Assembly (NCBI GenBank): GCA_030077755.1
Contig: JAQJZZ010000001.1
Span: 806,001-870,000, forward strand
Reading direction: 5' to 3'
Source of the DNA: Filosporella fistucella
Taxonomy: Eukaryota > Ascomycota > Leotiomycetes > Helotiales
Length of the DNA: 64,000 bases
Shown: positions 21,705 through 33,390 of the stretch, in pieces
Layout of the letters: each line of letters starts with the position of its first letter
How positions within the stretch are numbered: the stretch's first letter is position 1
Notes under the pieces: model-generated
Told to the model about the DNA's origin: nothing
Databases searched by the model: none
The model's input: the letters and a program-made list of their open reading frames with translations, nothing else
Position numbers and translations under genes: made by a program

Positions 21705-24700
21705 TCAAGCAGGATTAATACCAATCATGACTTCAACCTCATTGCTCCATCCAGCTTCAAGGTCAAGCTGTTTCCATGCAGCAGCGACATCAATCTCCAA
21801 AACATGCTTGTCAACTTTGCTGATATTGACTGTTTCGATTGGAAGGACTTTGCCAAGGATAGTGATCATCATGTTGTCTTTGAAGGATATTTTGGGGAGG
21901 GTGGAGATATAGATGCCTTAATCATTAGCAAAAGCGAATTTCCTTGATCAATCAAAATATACTCACCGAGAACACCGAGGGCCTTGATATTAGTGTCTAG
22001 CACAATTCTTCCATTTTCGTGCTTTGTGATCGTGTTATGCACGATGGCAGCTGCGCCAGCCATCTTACCAAGTAATCCAAGGTTTGCAATCCATGTCGTC
22101 TCTGATTTCCTCTCGTCTACAAAGCCTCTGAGTGAGAACGCCGAAAGAATATCATAGCCACGAATGCCGAGCGAGATATTAATAAGCGAATTCGTATCGA
22201 CAACTTGCATAGGCTTTGAAATCAGACCTGAGGAGTGAGCACGGACGATGTAGTATTGGGCCTCGACGACTCCGGGGAATTTCGAGAGAGGAATAAGCTC
22301 GGTCAGAGGGCGCTGAGATACATTAAATACTCCGATAAGACCTGTACCGGTTACTGCATCACCTGAACGGTGTTAGCTAGCCTTTACATATAGGTTTCTG
22401 AAAACATACCATGATATGTGCCAACCAGTAGCAAGTGGTCATCATCATAACCATTATATTGATCCAAACTCTTGCCTACCACACTCGGTCGGAAAATGAC
22501 AGTCTTCCCGCGTGGGGTCTGTCCTGTCATCTGACTAATAAGATCGAGATCGTGTTGACCTGGAACATCCGTAATATAAATCGGTCCACCACTAACACAG
22601 CGAGCGGCAGCATGAAAGCCGGAATAATCATGCACCGTTTGAAACATATCCCAATCTGGAATAAGATTGAGATGCTGGGTAAACAGAGCATTGTGAGCAT
22701 TGACGAAAATATGCCATGGATGACTTGTTGGAATCTCAGGGAAGAAATCATCTGAGTTGCGAACCAAAATCGGCGGTCGATTTTGCGGCATCTGTGAGTG
22801 GAATAGTATTTGAGGCGTTTGTGACATGCAGGAGATGGCTTTGACGCTAAAGTGGCGCAGTGTCGAAACGGACCAGGCATCTTGGTATGTTGATATGAGA
22901 TCTCGTCGAGCTTCGGCAGAGATGAGTGTATCAAGCATAAATTGCGCGCTGGGTAGTGGTTAACACTGAAACCTCTCTCTTTCGCGGAAGACTTACTCAG
23001 TCTTGACAGCATCAACTCCACAAGATGACAAAAACCGATAAAAGTCATCATAAAACTTGTGCACATCTTCTTTAGCGACAACAGTCATCTTGCCGCCAAG
23101 TGGTAGATTTCTCCTCTCAGCATCCTCCCGCACGACCTGAACTGTTTTGTAAGTCTGAGCGAGTTTTCCGTCAGGTGATAGTCCTCCCCAGTAACCCAAA
23201 ATAGCATGCCAAACCGCAACATGCTGGATACTAGGCTGCTTCTCCCGAATAAGATTGATCGTGTGCTTTAAGCCGTGAGGGAAAGCATCTCTCTCTGCTT
23301 CAAACTCTTTCCAGCCATGTTGAAACTGACCATGGCCTCTATAATCGATTGATTGCCAATTGTCGTCGATAATGAAATTTGTGACATTAATGTTATTTTC
23401 TGCCAGAGTAGTGACAGCCTTGATGACTTTCTCCTCAGTGAGTCGCTGACCAAGAGCATTCCAGGTACCTGATAATTAGCATTATAACAACGAAAGCAGA
23501 TGAGTACTCACAGTATGTTAGACCATCATACCAATTCTCTGCCCAGAGTTTTGTTGCCTCATCGCCTTCTTTGAGAGCGGCTAATTCTTTTTGTTGCTCG
23601 CCACTTGCAATTTCTGCAGCTGCCACGATGCCACGTGCATGATACATGACTGCAGCATTTGCTGACTCGAAATTATCCCCAAGCCCTACTAGAACTCGGG
23701 CTACAGTACTCTCCAGCCCATCGTTGCGGACCTATACTGATCAGCATACCTTGTTCACAACAGAGCCATTGTCCATACATGTAGAACAACGTTCCCATCA
23801 GCATCGCTTTTGAACATGGTCATAACGTCTTCCACTCCACTAATAGCCAGTAATACCAGGTGCTTGCCAGATGTACTGAGAAAAGAGCACATTACAGCCT
23901 CCTTGTCGAGAGCGAATTCAGACTTTCCTTGACGAGGGGCCAACCAAGGACTCCAGATCCGAATAAGTGCGAACCACCTTTTAACAGTCAGTATATGTAT
24001 GCGTATACGCAATCGACTTCTAAATTATCTAGAACCGTGAACTTACCTCGAAAACTTCCCCTTGCCCCAAGGCAATCCGAACTTGATGTCTTTAAAAGCT
24101 GACTTCTCACCATCGGCACCCTCAATTGGTGCTTCAACAGACCAGAGAGTAGTTCCAGGTGACTGACTTCGGTAATTTCTCGAGCTCAAAGCTGGATTGA
24201 GGTCTTGAATGTAATCTCCAAGCTCACTCGAGATATCCTCCTGGCTAGTAATAGTCTTCAACAAGACCACCCCATCTTGTGTCCCTTGATGATCCTTAAC
24301 CCATTTCCAGGATTGGTCCGGGCCACCACGAAATTTCACTGTGAAATTTGTTGGGAGGTGGATTGCAAGTGGGGTCGTAAAGTACAGCTGTGTAAGAGAC
24401 GATCCAAATGTAGATTTGGATATTTGAAGATTCGTAGGATGAAGGGACTCTTTCGAGACAATGTCCATAGGAACTTCCCTCCACTCTTTGCCCTCTGAAT
24501 GCCATAAAGAGATCTGCCAAGGATTCGAGGCTCGACTCGAATCAACCTCTAACAATGCAGTAAAGACGGTGATATTCTTGTCAATCTGCGTCACCTGACC
24601 CAATGCAGGGTAGGTAGAAATATATGCCAACATACTGGGATGGTCCGAGGCCGGAGATCCTTTTTGTATGGGAATATATTGCGCTTGAAAGACCTCGTTC

Positions 24701-24744
24701 CCGTCGGCGGCGCTTATGAAACTTTTCTTGGGTTCTTCTGCCAT
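21705..24744 (-). CDS. Raffinose-synthase-like glycosidase (GH36 / SIP1 family)
   Basis: Model: complement(21705..21916, 21967..22362, 22410..22948, 22997..23468, 23512..23731, 23779..23977, 24047..24744); 911 residues. Six introns of 43-69 nt all agree in phase. An N-terminal beta-sandwich region precedes the catalytic barrel: YCTWNALGQ, NFIIDDNWQS, HAILGYWGG, nucleophile-bearing VDAVKTDAQF (D530) and acid/base region GGPIYITDVPGQHD (D657). A beta domain ends the protein at EVMIGINPA. The family comprises plant raffinose synthases and alkaline alpha-galactosidases plus fungal relatives; whether this one hydrolyses or transfers galactose is not decidable here. No signal peptide, so intracellular. 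Divergent from the mitochondrial TyrRS gene. Confidence 0.92.
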
Positions 24745-25282
24745 TGTGAATTTGTATTTTCTCTTGTAGGAGAAAGACAGGATAATTGATATATTTGATG
24801 AAGAGAGGAATGAGAGTACCTACAAGGCAACAAGTGAAAAGATGCTAAGTCACAGGATGATGAGAGCGAGACGAGGCCGATGTATGGTGGAACATATCCA
24901 GCGGTTATGCAAGTTGACGGCGGGCGGGGCAGTTGGACGTGTAGTCTCACTTTGTATGGTGGTTCTTGGAGAAGTGGGGGAACCTTGGGGCATAATAGGC
25001 ATGGCTCAGGTCAATTGGTCACCGGGCTCACTCTTATTCGGCAGTGGTGGCGCCTAACTCGTCAGACGCGAACAAGAGTTCTGCCGCGCGGAGATATTTT
25101 AGGTTAAGCGCGCAGCTCATGGTCTCATTTCGATGATGTTCAAATGAAAATTTAAACGACGACAACTCATTCCTTTTGTTCCTCCTCTGTTCAATCTCTC
25201 CTACTTTCTGTTCTACCAATTTCTTCTTGAATTCACAATTTTCAAATCTCCAATGAGATAGCATAAGCCCGCGACTGCCACC
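24745..25282. promoter_or_regulatory. Bidirectional promoter region (GH36 gene and mitochondrial TyrRS gene)
   Basis: 538 bp between two divergent starts, with no supported ORF. The TyrRS start sits in a good CCACCATGG context. Confidence 0.5.
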
Positions 25283-27285
25283 ATGGCACCACCTTCACTC
25301 ATTCGTTGTCCGCTACGGCATGACTTCCGGGTCTGCGCAAGCCTTGTCTTTCTCGGACGGAAATCAGGTAGCAAGCTCGCAAGAAGAACGATCGCCACAG
25401 ATGCTGGGCAAAAAAGTGACGAGCTCAGGGCAAAGCTTGCGAAAACTGAATGGGAAATGAAAGCTTTGAGGGTTCGTGATGGTAAAGAAGAGAGCATGCT
25501 CACAATCCTCGAGGGGAGAGGTCTTGTACATAAAATTACTGGGTGAGGAGGTCATGCCCCACTATGGAGACTGTGTAGCTAACAATGAGCAGGAACAGAG
25601 CTGACGTTGAGCGAATCCTGACTGATCGCCGATGTGGTGCGTACGTCGGTATCGATCCTACCGCACCTTCCCTCCACGTTGGACATATGCTACCTTTCAT
25701 GGCGTTATTTTGGATGTATATACATGGATATCACACTGTGTCTCTTCTAGGTGGAGCTACATCAGCAGTCGGGGATCCCACAGGCCGATTGAAGTCACGA
25801 GAGAATCACAGCGAATACACGCGGACTGAAAACATGGATAATATGCACTCGCAATTAAAGGGGCTGTGGAAAAATGTGGCATTGTATGCTGGCAAATATG
25901 GATACGAAAATAAGTCTGTGAGGAATTACGAATTGATCAACAACAATACATGGTGGAACACTTTGCCATTGCTCGAGGTGATCCAAGTCCTTGGTCCTGG
26001 GATGAGATTGGGTTCTATGTTGGCCCGTGATACAGTGAAGAATAAAATGGAGAAAGGGGATGGTATGTCATGGGCGGAATTCACATATCCACTGATGCAA
26101 GCATGGGATTGGTGGCATATGTATCATACCAAAGAGGTCCAGATACAGATCGGGGGAAAGGATCAGTATGGCAACATTACAGCTGGTATGGATGCTATCA
26201 AATACATTGCCAAAACCCATCCAGATTTCAATGTCAGATGGAACGTTAGGGATGTTGGAGAGCCATTTGGCTTCACAGTTCCTCTGCTTACAACTTCTTC
26301 TGGGGCAAAATTTGGTAAAAGTGCAGGTAATGCCATTTGGCTGGATGGTAAGAAGACCAGCCCTTTCAATTTATATGGCTATTTTCTGCGGACCGCTGAT
26401 GAGGATGTCGAAAAACATTTGAAGATGTTTACCTTCATGCCAATCAGCGAAATAAATCTTTTGGCCAAGGAACATTCTCTAGCGCCAGAACTCCGCAAAG
26501 CTCAGCATAAACTTGCTAGAGAATTTGTGGAACTGGTTCACGGTGTTGAGGCAGCCGAAGATGCGGAAAATCATCACCGTCTCGTATTTCGGGGTAAGAA
26601 TTCGGCCGAAGGAGAAAAGGCAGACGGTGCTGAAGCTAGCTCGGCTACAGCTAGAAACAGACCAAAGGCCAATATCACATTCCCGCGTTCCTTTCTCAAC
26701 GAGTATAACATCTCAAAGATGATCTTTGCGTCAGGCCTCGAGAAATCCAGAAGTGCTGCAATCAGACTGATTGAGCAGGGAGGGGCGTACATTGCTCGAC
26801 CACATGATATAGCCAAGACTTCTAAAAACAACGACCTGCCATCATTCGACTGGCTGCCTATACAGAAGGACCAAGTCTCCGGCCTAGTCAATTTTATAAT
26901 TGACGAAGAGGTCCTCATATTACGGAAAGGCAAGAGCAATGTGCGCTTTGTGCAATTGGTTTCAGACGAAGATTATGTAATGAATGGGAAAGGGTTCCCT
27001 TCACAGCCCATTGATTGGAAAGCGATCGTGTTGTGCAGGATGCTGCGTTCAGATTCATGGAAACATAGAAGAGGGTCCCTTTTAGATATGCTAGCTACTG
27101 AAGTGGAGATGATCGAAGATGCAGATAGGGCAGAAGCAGCCAAGAATGGCAAGGAATCTTTTGGTCAATCTTTTGGTCTTAGATCCGAGCAGCTAGCCGA
27201 CGAATTGGCTTTGGCGGATTTTGACAACGAATGGAAGAAAATGATCTCGGGGGAAGAGCCCGATGATAAATCTGTTAATGGATAG
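25283..27285 (+). CDS. MSY1: Mitochondrial tyrosyl-tRNA synthetase
   Basis: Model: 25283..25542, 25593..27285; 650 residues. Class I synthetase attaching Tyr to mitochondrial tRNA-Tyr. The Arg/Ser-rich N-terminus up to about residue 40 is a mitochondrial presequence. Catalytic core: GAYVGIDPTAPSLHVGH (HIGH-type motif H115-H118), LLGGATSAVGDPTGR, QIGGKDQYGNI, and the KMSKS-type loop as KFGKSAGN. A C-terminal S4-like segment (IFASGLEKSRSAAIRLIEQGG) follows. Both the fungal-type insertion with SAEGEKADGAEASS and the acidic C-terminal extension make it longer than bacterial TyrRS (about 420). The 50 nt intron restores LVHKITGNRADVERIL. The symbol is assigned by family. Confidence 0.95.
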
Positions 27286-27952
27286 GTGATAAGGACCTTT
27301 TTTAGGAGAAGCATGGGCTGCAGCTCAAACTTAGACATCGTCGTGTACACTATGTAGCTATATGCTTGTACTTGTATGCAATTACAGATACCCATCTCAG
27401 AGTATTTCTACCGAAAGTTAACGTTCTCTCATACTGACTGCGGAGTGGGGCATCATTTGAAATTACCACCGCCTTTTGCCATTTAAAGGGAGACTCTATG
27501 CGATCTACTGTCGTGGGACAAGAGAGGGAGGCTCCTTCCCTTGCAGGCCAAGGCCATCGACCCTTGTGGCCTTGCCGGATTGAAGTTGAATGGAAGGAAT
27601 GACCGAGAAGTCGTGGCAAGGAGTCAGAACATTGTAGATCGCTTGGGTGTTTTGCTTGTACATTGAACGATAGGAAAATGTCAATGTTCCGACATTTGAG
27701 CTGTACTTCAGCCAGGTACTCAGAGTACCTGACTTACCCACGACCTCGAGCTATCTCTATTGATCTGATCGTTCGAGTATACTCCTCAGGGCTACTAGAC
27801 AGAAAATCTCTCTGAACAAGTAAGAAAGTAGTTGTCTCGGTATATTGTTCGTACATTTGATTTTACAATAATACAAAGTAGTTTTCATACAGGCTTTTCC
27901 TCCCTTTTGATAAAACCAAGTTCCATACCTCATCAGATCTCGACCCATCCTC
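27286..27952. other. Convergent intergenic gap
   Basis: 667 bp of 3' flank for two convergent genes. The ORFs seen are short and unsupported. Confidence 0.4.
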
Positions 27953-28546
27953 TCAAGTAGCACAGGCAACATAAGCTTGCACAGCAGAAGCAGTACACGA
28001 AACCGTACAAGCAGCATCTGGCTTCCCATTCCCATCCTTCGGACAAGTCTGAATACATTCCACCTGATCAGCAGCCGTCTGGACCTCGCAAGAAGCAACA
28101 TCTCGTTTCGTCACTCCGGCGCAGCCAGAAAAGCTCGTCGTAGCAGTCTCAATACATCTCGTTGCACATGCTGATGTAGGTTTCCCGTCTTCAACCCTAG
28201 GGCAAGCCGATAGACAGGATACCTCTTCTGCGGCAGGGTCCATCTCGCAAGATGCAATGTCACGTTTTCCAGCTGCTCCGCATTTGGCGAATGCTACTGT
28301 GGACGCCGAATTACTAGGTTTTGTAAGCACTTGTGAAACAAGTTCAGAATGATTCACATACCACTTGTTTGAACAATCTGCGGTTGGTTTCTTTTTGGAA
28401 TCCTTCGGACATGCGTCGATGCAAGCGACTTCCTGTTGAGCGGCCCAAGCCTCGCAAGTTGCGATATCACGATTTGTAAGAGGTGACGCTGTCGCAAGTA
28501 GAGCAACAGCCAGAATGGAGAACAATGAGAGCTTGAGGTAATGCAT
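27953..28546 (-). CDS. Secreted precursor of three six-cysteine modules separated by Kex2-like sites
   Basis: Model: complement(27953..28313, 28362..28546), 181 residues. Signal peptide about 1-20 (ends LLATASP). Three modules follow with an exact 53-residue period: cysteines 31/42/46/58/62/73, then each +53 and +106. Every module has the symmetric spacing C-x10-C-x3-C-x11-C-x3-C-x10-C. Modules start RD(I/V)A(S/T)C and the two inner junctions are dibasic: GKR|D (78-80) and TKR|D (131-133); the first is TNR|D. The 48 nt intron is needed to supply C62. The central CX3C-x11-CX3C is the pattern of alpha-hairpinin-type helical hairpins. Kex2 cleavage would release three ~50-residue disulphide-rich peptides. 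I know no name for this family; function unknown. Confidence 0.85.
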   Translation of the reverse strand: MHYLKLSLFSILAVALLATASPLTNRDIATCEAWAAQQEVACIDACPKDSKKKPTADCSNKWYVNHSELVSQVLTKPSNSASTVAFAKCGAAGKRDIASCEMDPAAEEVSCLSACPRVEDGKPTSACATRCIETATTSFSGCAGVTKRDVASCEVQTAADQVECIQTCPKDGNGKPDAACTVSCTASAVQAYVACAT

Positions 28547-31267
28547 GTTGACGAGAGGATGAGATGAGATGAGGTATTGATAGCCTTGGCTGACCCTTTA
28601 TCGAGAGGATATGGCTGATACTTTATATGTGCTGATTGTTCCCCATCTTCTTGTTTTGACACCTGCTCATCTACACCAGACGAGCGGCGACAAGGTAGGG
28701 TTTCCTTCGCGATGATAAGGTTTAAGGCATGAAGCGAGCCTCTCCACATATAGAAGTCCACATTCGCGTTTTGGGTGACATTTCGGTCCGCTGAATAACC
28801 TCACTGTTCTTGGCAATTTGGTGATAGATAAATTAAAATCTCTTGGTCTGCATCATGAGAGTAGTGACTAGTATTAGTGCTACCTTAAAACCCTCCGACG
28901 AGTTTATAAATCTCCGCTCTAGATGGTGAGGCCGAAAAGGTGGTTATAGAAGACAGCTTCGATGTCTCCTGATCATACAAGTACGCGTCTTGAGTTCGGA
29001 TGGGATGCCAGTTCCCCTACAGCAGTACTACGTACGCAAGATCGTGGGCATCGATGCAAGCATCCACGTTGCAACATCAGGCTGAAGAACAAGCCAGGAG
29101 ACCTAAGCCACCTGTCAAAAGTATCTCATGTTTTGCGAGCCAAGAATAGAGACAATCGGACGAGGTTTCAAAAGCCGGGTATGGGCTTTTGTTCGGACTC
29201 ATGTTTTAGATCACCGGTAGCTCCGAGGAAGGATAGGAAGGATGAACTTCATGAACGCCAAGAATACCAGACTTGATACTACTGACAGATCCAGTTGCGG
29301 GTCCCTGACTTGGCTTTTCTGGCGTCCAGAATAATTGCCCAGTTGAGTTTATGTGTGCGTTCCAGCCCCAATTCGAAAAAAGTGCATGTGTCCTGGTGCG
29401 GATCATGGTGACGGAATTCGAGCCACGAAGAGGTTGACCCTTGGTACTTGCCACATGGCGGGGAACGTTGACCTGAAAACCAATGAAATTTAGTTGCCAT
29501 GTAGCCTACATTTTAGGTTTCCCGTATAGGAGGCTTGGTCGTGCCAATTACCTCTTTAGGTCACCTGAGGAGAATATTGTTTCGGATAATCCACCTCGAG
29601 ACGCTGATACCTTGCTAGGCGTGTCGATAGGCGATTTTCCAGCACAAACATGCGGAAATGGGGCTGAGTAGTTGACTGACAGTCTGATGAGAGTCTAGAA
29701 TAGATGAAGAGCTTCTCGACCACCCTCCAAAGTGGCCGAGTTAAGGGTACCAAGCTGCCGGAAACGCTGGAAATTCAAGAACGCCAATTCGTCGCATGTC
29801 TGAAACATCTCAATCCTGACATGAGAATATATCTTACGAATCTCTCGGCTCAATGGATACTGCCGTAGTAGAATTGAACGGGAAGTGCTGCCTGATGGAA
29901 ATACCAGAGCGAGTGAATTGAGTCTTTCGACGCCATTTTGATCTTTCTCGTGCCTCCTCTCATTTAACCCCGTAGAAGATGCCCAATAGTTCGAGTAATG
30001 TTCCACTAGGAAGCAGCGAGAGATATCCTCAGACTGCAGTCAGGGCGAAAGATGCCGGGCGCAGTCTTCAGCCATAGAAGACAGACAAAGGGATATCCAC
30101 AAAACCACCACCACTAACCGGATTTGAGTTATGAATGATTGATATGTGTACGTTTGTCAAGCTTCTTCTATCCTTTCGAACCACGGTGTGAATTGAGGAA
30201 GCTGGCTGCGGCCAATTTCAAACATCTCTCGCAGAGAATTTAACTTCGTGGAACTGCACCAGCGAGCGGGTGTGACGATAGCATCATCTCCCACGCCTCA
30301 AATGTCCTAAGTATGCGGACCGAAGGGAGATATCTCAAAGGCATCATCTGCAGAATGTCAAATTCATAGTACAGAAATGTTGGAGGTCATTTCACACTTA
30401 CAAATTCTGAAAGAAGCTGGTGACAACGAAACACTTGAAAGACCGGACAATAAGAAATTTACCTACCATGGCTACTTACCTCTTCAAGACGGCAATTGAC
30501 ATATCGTGATGGAAAGGGTATCCGGAAGTGTAGCCGAAGAAGTCTCCAGCACAAATATCCTCTCTTAGCTCAAGAACATAGCATTCATACTCCCTAGGAA
30601 GCTGCACAATTCATTGCAGATATCTAGCAGAGTCAGAGACGAGTATGAGAAGCGATTCCGCGAAGTGAATGAGGTATCGATGTGCCATGGAGAGCTCCTG
30701 GGCAAATCCGCTGTGGACGTTGCGGTCTGTGACTAGAAAGTAGGAAAGCTTGAGCTATAGGAGTCTAAGCGGTGGGAGGTGGCAGAATTGACAACACGTG
30801 ACTTGACCTGGAAATCCCAAATTCTCCCCATCCTTTTCAACTCGTCTTCATATACCCGTGTGGTTTGCGAAGGATATTTACTACTACCTTTTGTTCTTGC
30901 TCCTATATATCACACATATATCTTAATACATGCCACAATTTCTGAAGGAGGACAGGAAGGAGGGCTTTAAGGGGTACAAAACCAATAGGAGACTGAAAAG
31001 AGAGCTGCATTCACCTTCAGTATCATTTAGTTGGGAAGTCTCCTGTCTTACACGCATTTATTTTCGCGTTTTCACTGCGCGGGATCTTTTCCGTACAACA
31101 TGTGTATATGTCAAGTCTGATAAAGCACTGTTTCAGCTGAACTCATGGCCTATATCCCTTCTTGAAAGTCTCAGTCTTTTCAGGCGAACCTTGCCTCCCT
31201 TCATCGGGAAGAAGAAACACGCATCCCTATACTTTCTGCTTCAAAATCCCAATATCAAATTAATTAT
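28547..31267. other. 2.7 kb gene-free region
   Basis: No ORF above about 210 codons and none with a domain, signal peptide or consistent splice chain. ORFs overlapping its right end (30930-31562, plus strand) are antisense to the amine oxidase gene. Decayed gene remnants could be present but cannot be identified by eye. Confidence 0.5.
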
Positions 31268-32804
31268 CTACAACCTCGCCCTACTCTTTTCCCCTAACTT
31301 CTCAACCACCTCCTTCGCACCTCTTATCCCCGACCTCACAGCACCCTCCATATACCCGCTCCAAACCTCACTAGTCTCTGTTCCCACAAAATGTACATTC
31401 CCAACACTCTCTCTTAAAGCCTTTCCGCATTTCGTCAAGACACCAGGACTTGTTACCGGGCATGGAGCTCCTTTACTCCATTCTTCTTTCGTCCATTCTT
31501 GCTCGAATATCTCGATTGGTTTGAATGCGTCTTCTTTGTTGTTGAACATGTTTGCGATTTGATGGAGGACTTGGGCTCGACGCTCGTGTTGGGGAAGTTT
31601 GGACCACTGCGTAACATTAGCTTGTTTGTCTTTTGGGAGGAGATTCGGACGCATATACCGCCACCCCGGGAGCACCGGTTAGGAAACATGTCAATGAGTA
31701 TTGACCGTCAACTGCGACTGAAGTATCACGAGCGACACACACGGGAGTCTGGTAAGATAGTGCTAGACCACATGAATTCGTCTTAGTCCACCATGGTGTA
31801 TCGTAGCAGAGAATCATTTTGCTGTAATATCCAAGAGTGGTAGAAGATGAGAATTCCAACTTGTCGCCTGACAGAGGCGGAGAGAATTCGATATCTTTGT
31901 ATAAGGGAGTTGGAATACTGAGAATGAGTTTCTTGGCCGTGAAGGATTGTCCTGTGGTGGTCGTTGCTGTGACAGATGAGCCGTTGTCATTGATAGCTGC
32001 GATAGGGTGGGAGAGTTTCAAGCTGCCAGTCTTGAGAAGTGCAGCAAGTCCGTGAGAGAGAGATTGAGTTCCTAATTCTGGTAAGCTCAGTCATCTTCTG
32101 TGTGTTATGCAATATACCTTTTCTAAATCTCAAATATTGACCACCATGCTTCTGATCAGAACGCATAGTCATCAGTCCCCCACCTTTACCAGCATACTCA
32201 ATGAAAAATTGAGCACTCATATCCTTTGCCTCAATTCCGGTCATGACTCTCGCCCAAATTCCTACCATGTCAACCGTGGATTTCGTAGCACCTTTGCTAA
32301 TGACGAATTGCTCGAGACTCATCTGATCATAGTTCTCCACATTGGTGGCCTCGGAGCCCCATGCTATAGAGAGGTCATGGATTGTATCTCTAATCCGCTC
32401 AAGATCTTTGACATCTGTCTCTGTAAACTTAAGTATATTAGCCTCTGGTTCATTCCTTTCGTCCTGAAAATCCATACCTTTGGAGAAGTCCCATAAGGAA
32501 ATGCATGCGTCGATCCATCCAGCGCTTGGAACACACAATCTCCTTCCGTATTCTGCTTCACAAGCTCAATACCAAATCGCTTCGTTAATGCATAAATATG
32601 AGATTGATTCGTATCATTCGTCCACGCAGCTCCAATATCAACACATCCTTTCCCGCTTGCAAGTGGTACTGTCCAAGTTTTTCCTCCCACTCTATCTCTG
32701 GCTTCTAGGACAACACACGATAAGCCAGCTTGTTGGACATCGTACGCTGCTTGTAAACCGCTGAGTCCAGCTCCTACTACAATAACGTCGTATTTTTTGC
32801 TCAT
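31268..32804 (-). CDS. FAD-dependent amine oxidase (MAO-N-like), peroxisomal
   Basis: Model: complement(31268..31606, 31659..32071, 32118..32427, 32478..32804); 462 residues. The N-terminal Rossmann motif VIVVGAGLSGLQAA (G11, G13, G16) runs on to the E-A-R-D-RVGGK flavin signature. The substrate domain carries RIRDTIHDLS, MTGIEAKDMS and KLILSIPTPLY; the C-terminal FAD contact is VHFVGTETSEVWSGYMEGAVRSG. The last three residues, ARL, form a PTS1 peroxisomal signal; Aspergillus MAO-N is also reported to end in ARL. It oxidatively deaminates amines to aldehyde, ammonia and H2O2. Introns of 50, 46 and 52 nt are in phase. Divergent from the PhyH gene, 586 bp apart. Slightly short for the family (about 480-500). 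Confidence 0.92.
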
Positions 32805-33390
32805 TTTGTCCTGCGAGATCGTGGATATACTCTTAAAAGTCAGTCTGCATATAAATCTCCTTTTATAGCACCCTCAAAATCACACTCCCACTTATACCAT
32901 TCCCCCACTTCACAAATGCCAGAATATCGTATCAGCCTTGCAGCCGGAGTCGGCACTCAATTCCTTCTCGGCGTCTCTTACTCGAAGTGTACACAATCGG
33001 TTTAAGAAATGCCAGCAGCGGTTTATGAATTATATCAAAAGCAATTCTGTCTTATTTTGTGCGAAAGTGGGAGTTTTGGAGTGAAGTTACTCGGGTTCAC
33101 TTACCCCTCTGAGCGGGGTCATCAAAGATGATCGACGATAAGAAGAGACGATAAGCTACAAACCGAGACTAGCCGTCCTGGCCCCACTATCAATAACTTC
33201 AGTGAGTGAGATAGGGATTTTGATATGAGAGAAGTTATTGATATATAGTATATAATCTAGTAATTGAAAATCTCAATCCCAAAGTGTCAATCACAGTTCC
33301 AGTTCCAATCCCAATTCAATTTTTATTCACCTACTTTCCAAGTCCCACTACCCCCACTAACAAAGCACATCTTCCTACTTACACATCACC
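32805..33390. promoter_or_regulatory. Bidirectional promoter region (amine oxidase and PhyH genes)
   Basis: 586 bp between divergent starts. A run of CCAGTTCCAATCCCAATTC-type CAAT repeats lies at about 33297-33320, close to the PhyH start. The arrangement would allow co-regulation; no factor site was identified. Confidence 0.45.

Noticed and set aside
28547..31267. Suspected transposon or HET-gene relic
   Set aside because: A few suggestive peptides (such as LCERCLKL on the minus strand near 30,230) were seen, but no terminal repeats, target-site duplications or alignable domain chain could be traced by eye.
30930..31562. 210-codon plus-strand ORF
   Set aside because: Its right half is antisense to the amine oxidase last exon; no independent evidence.
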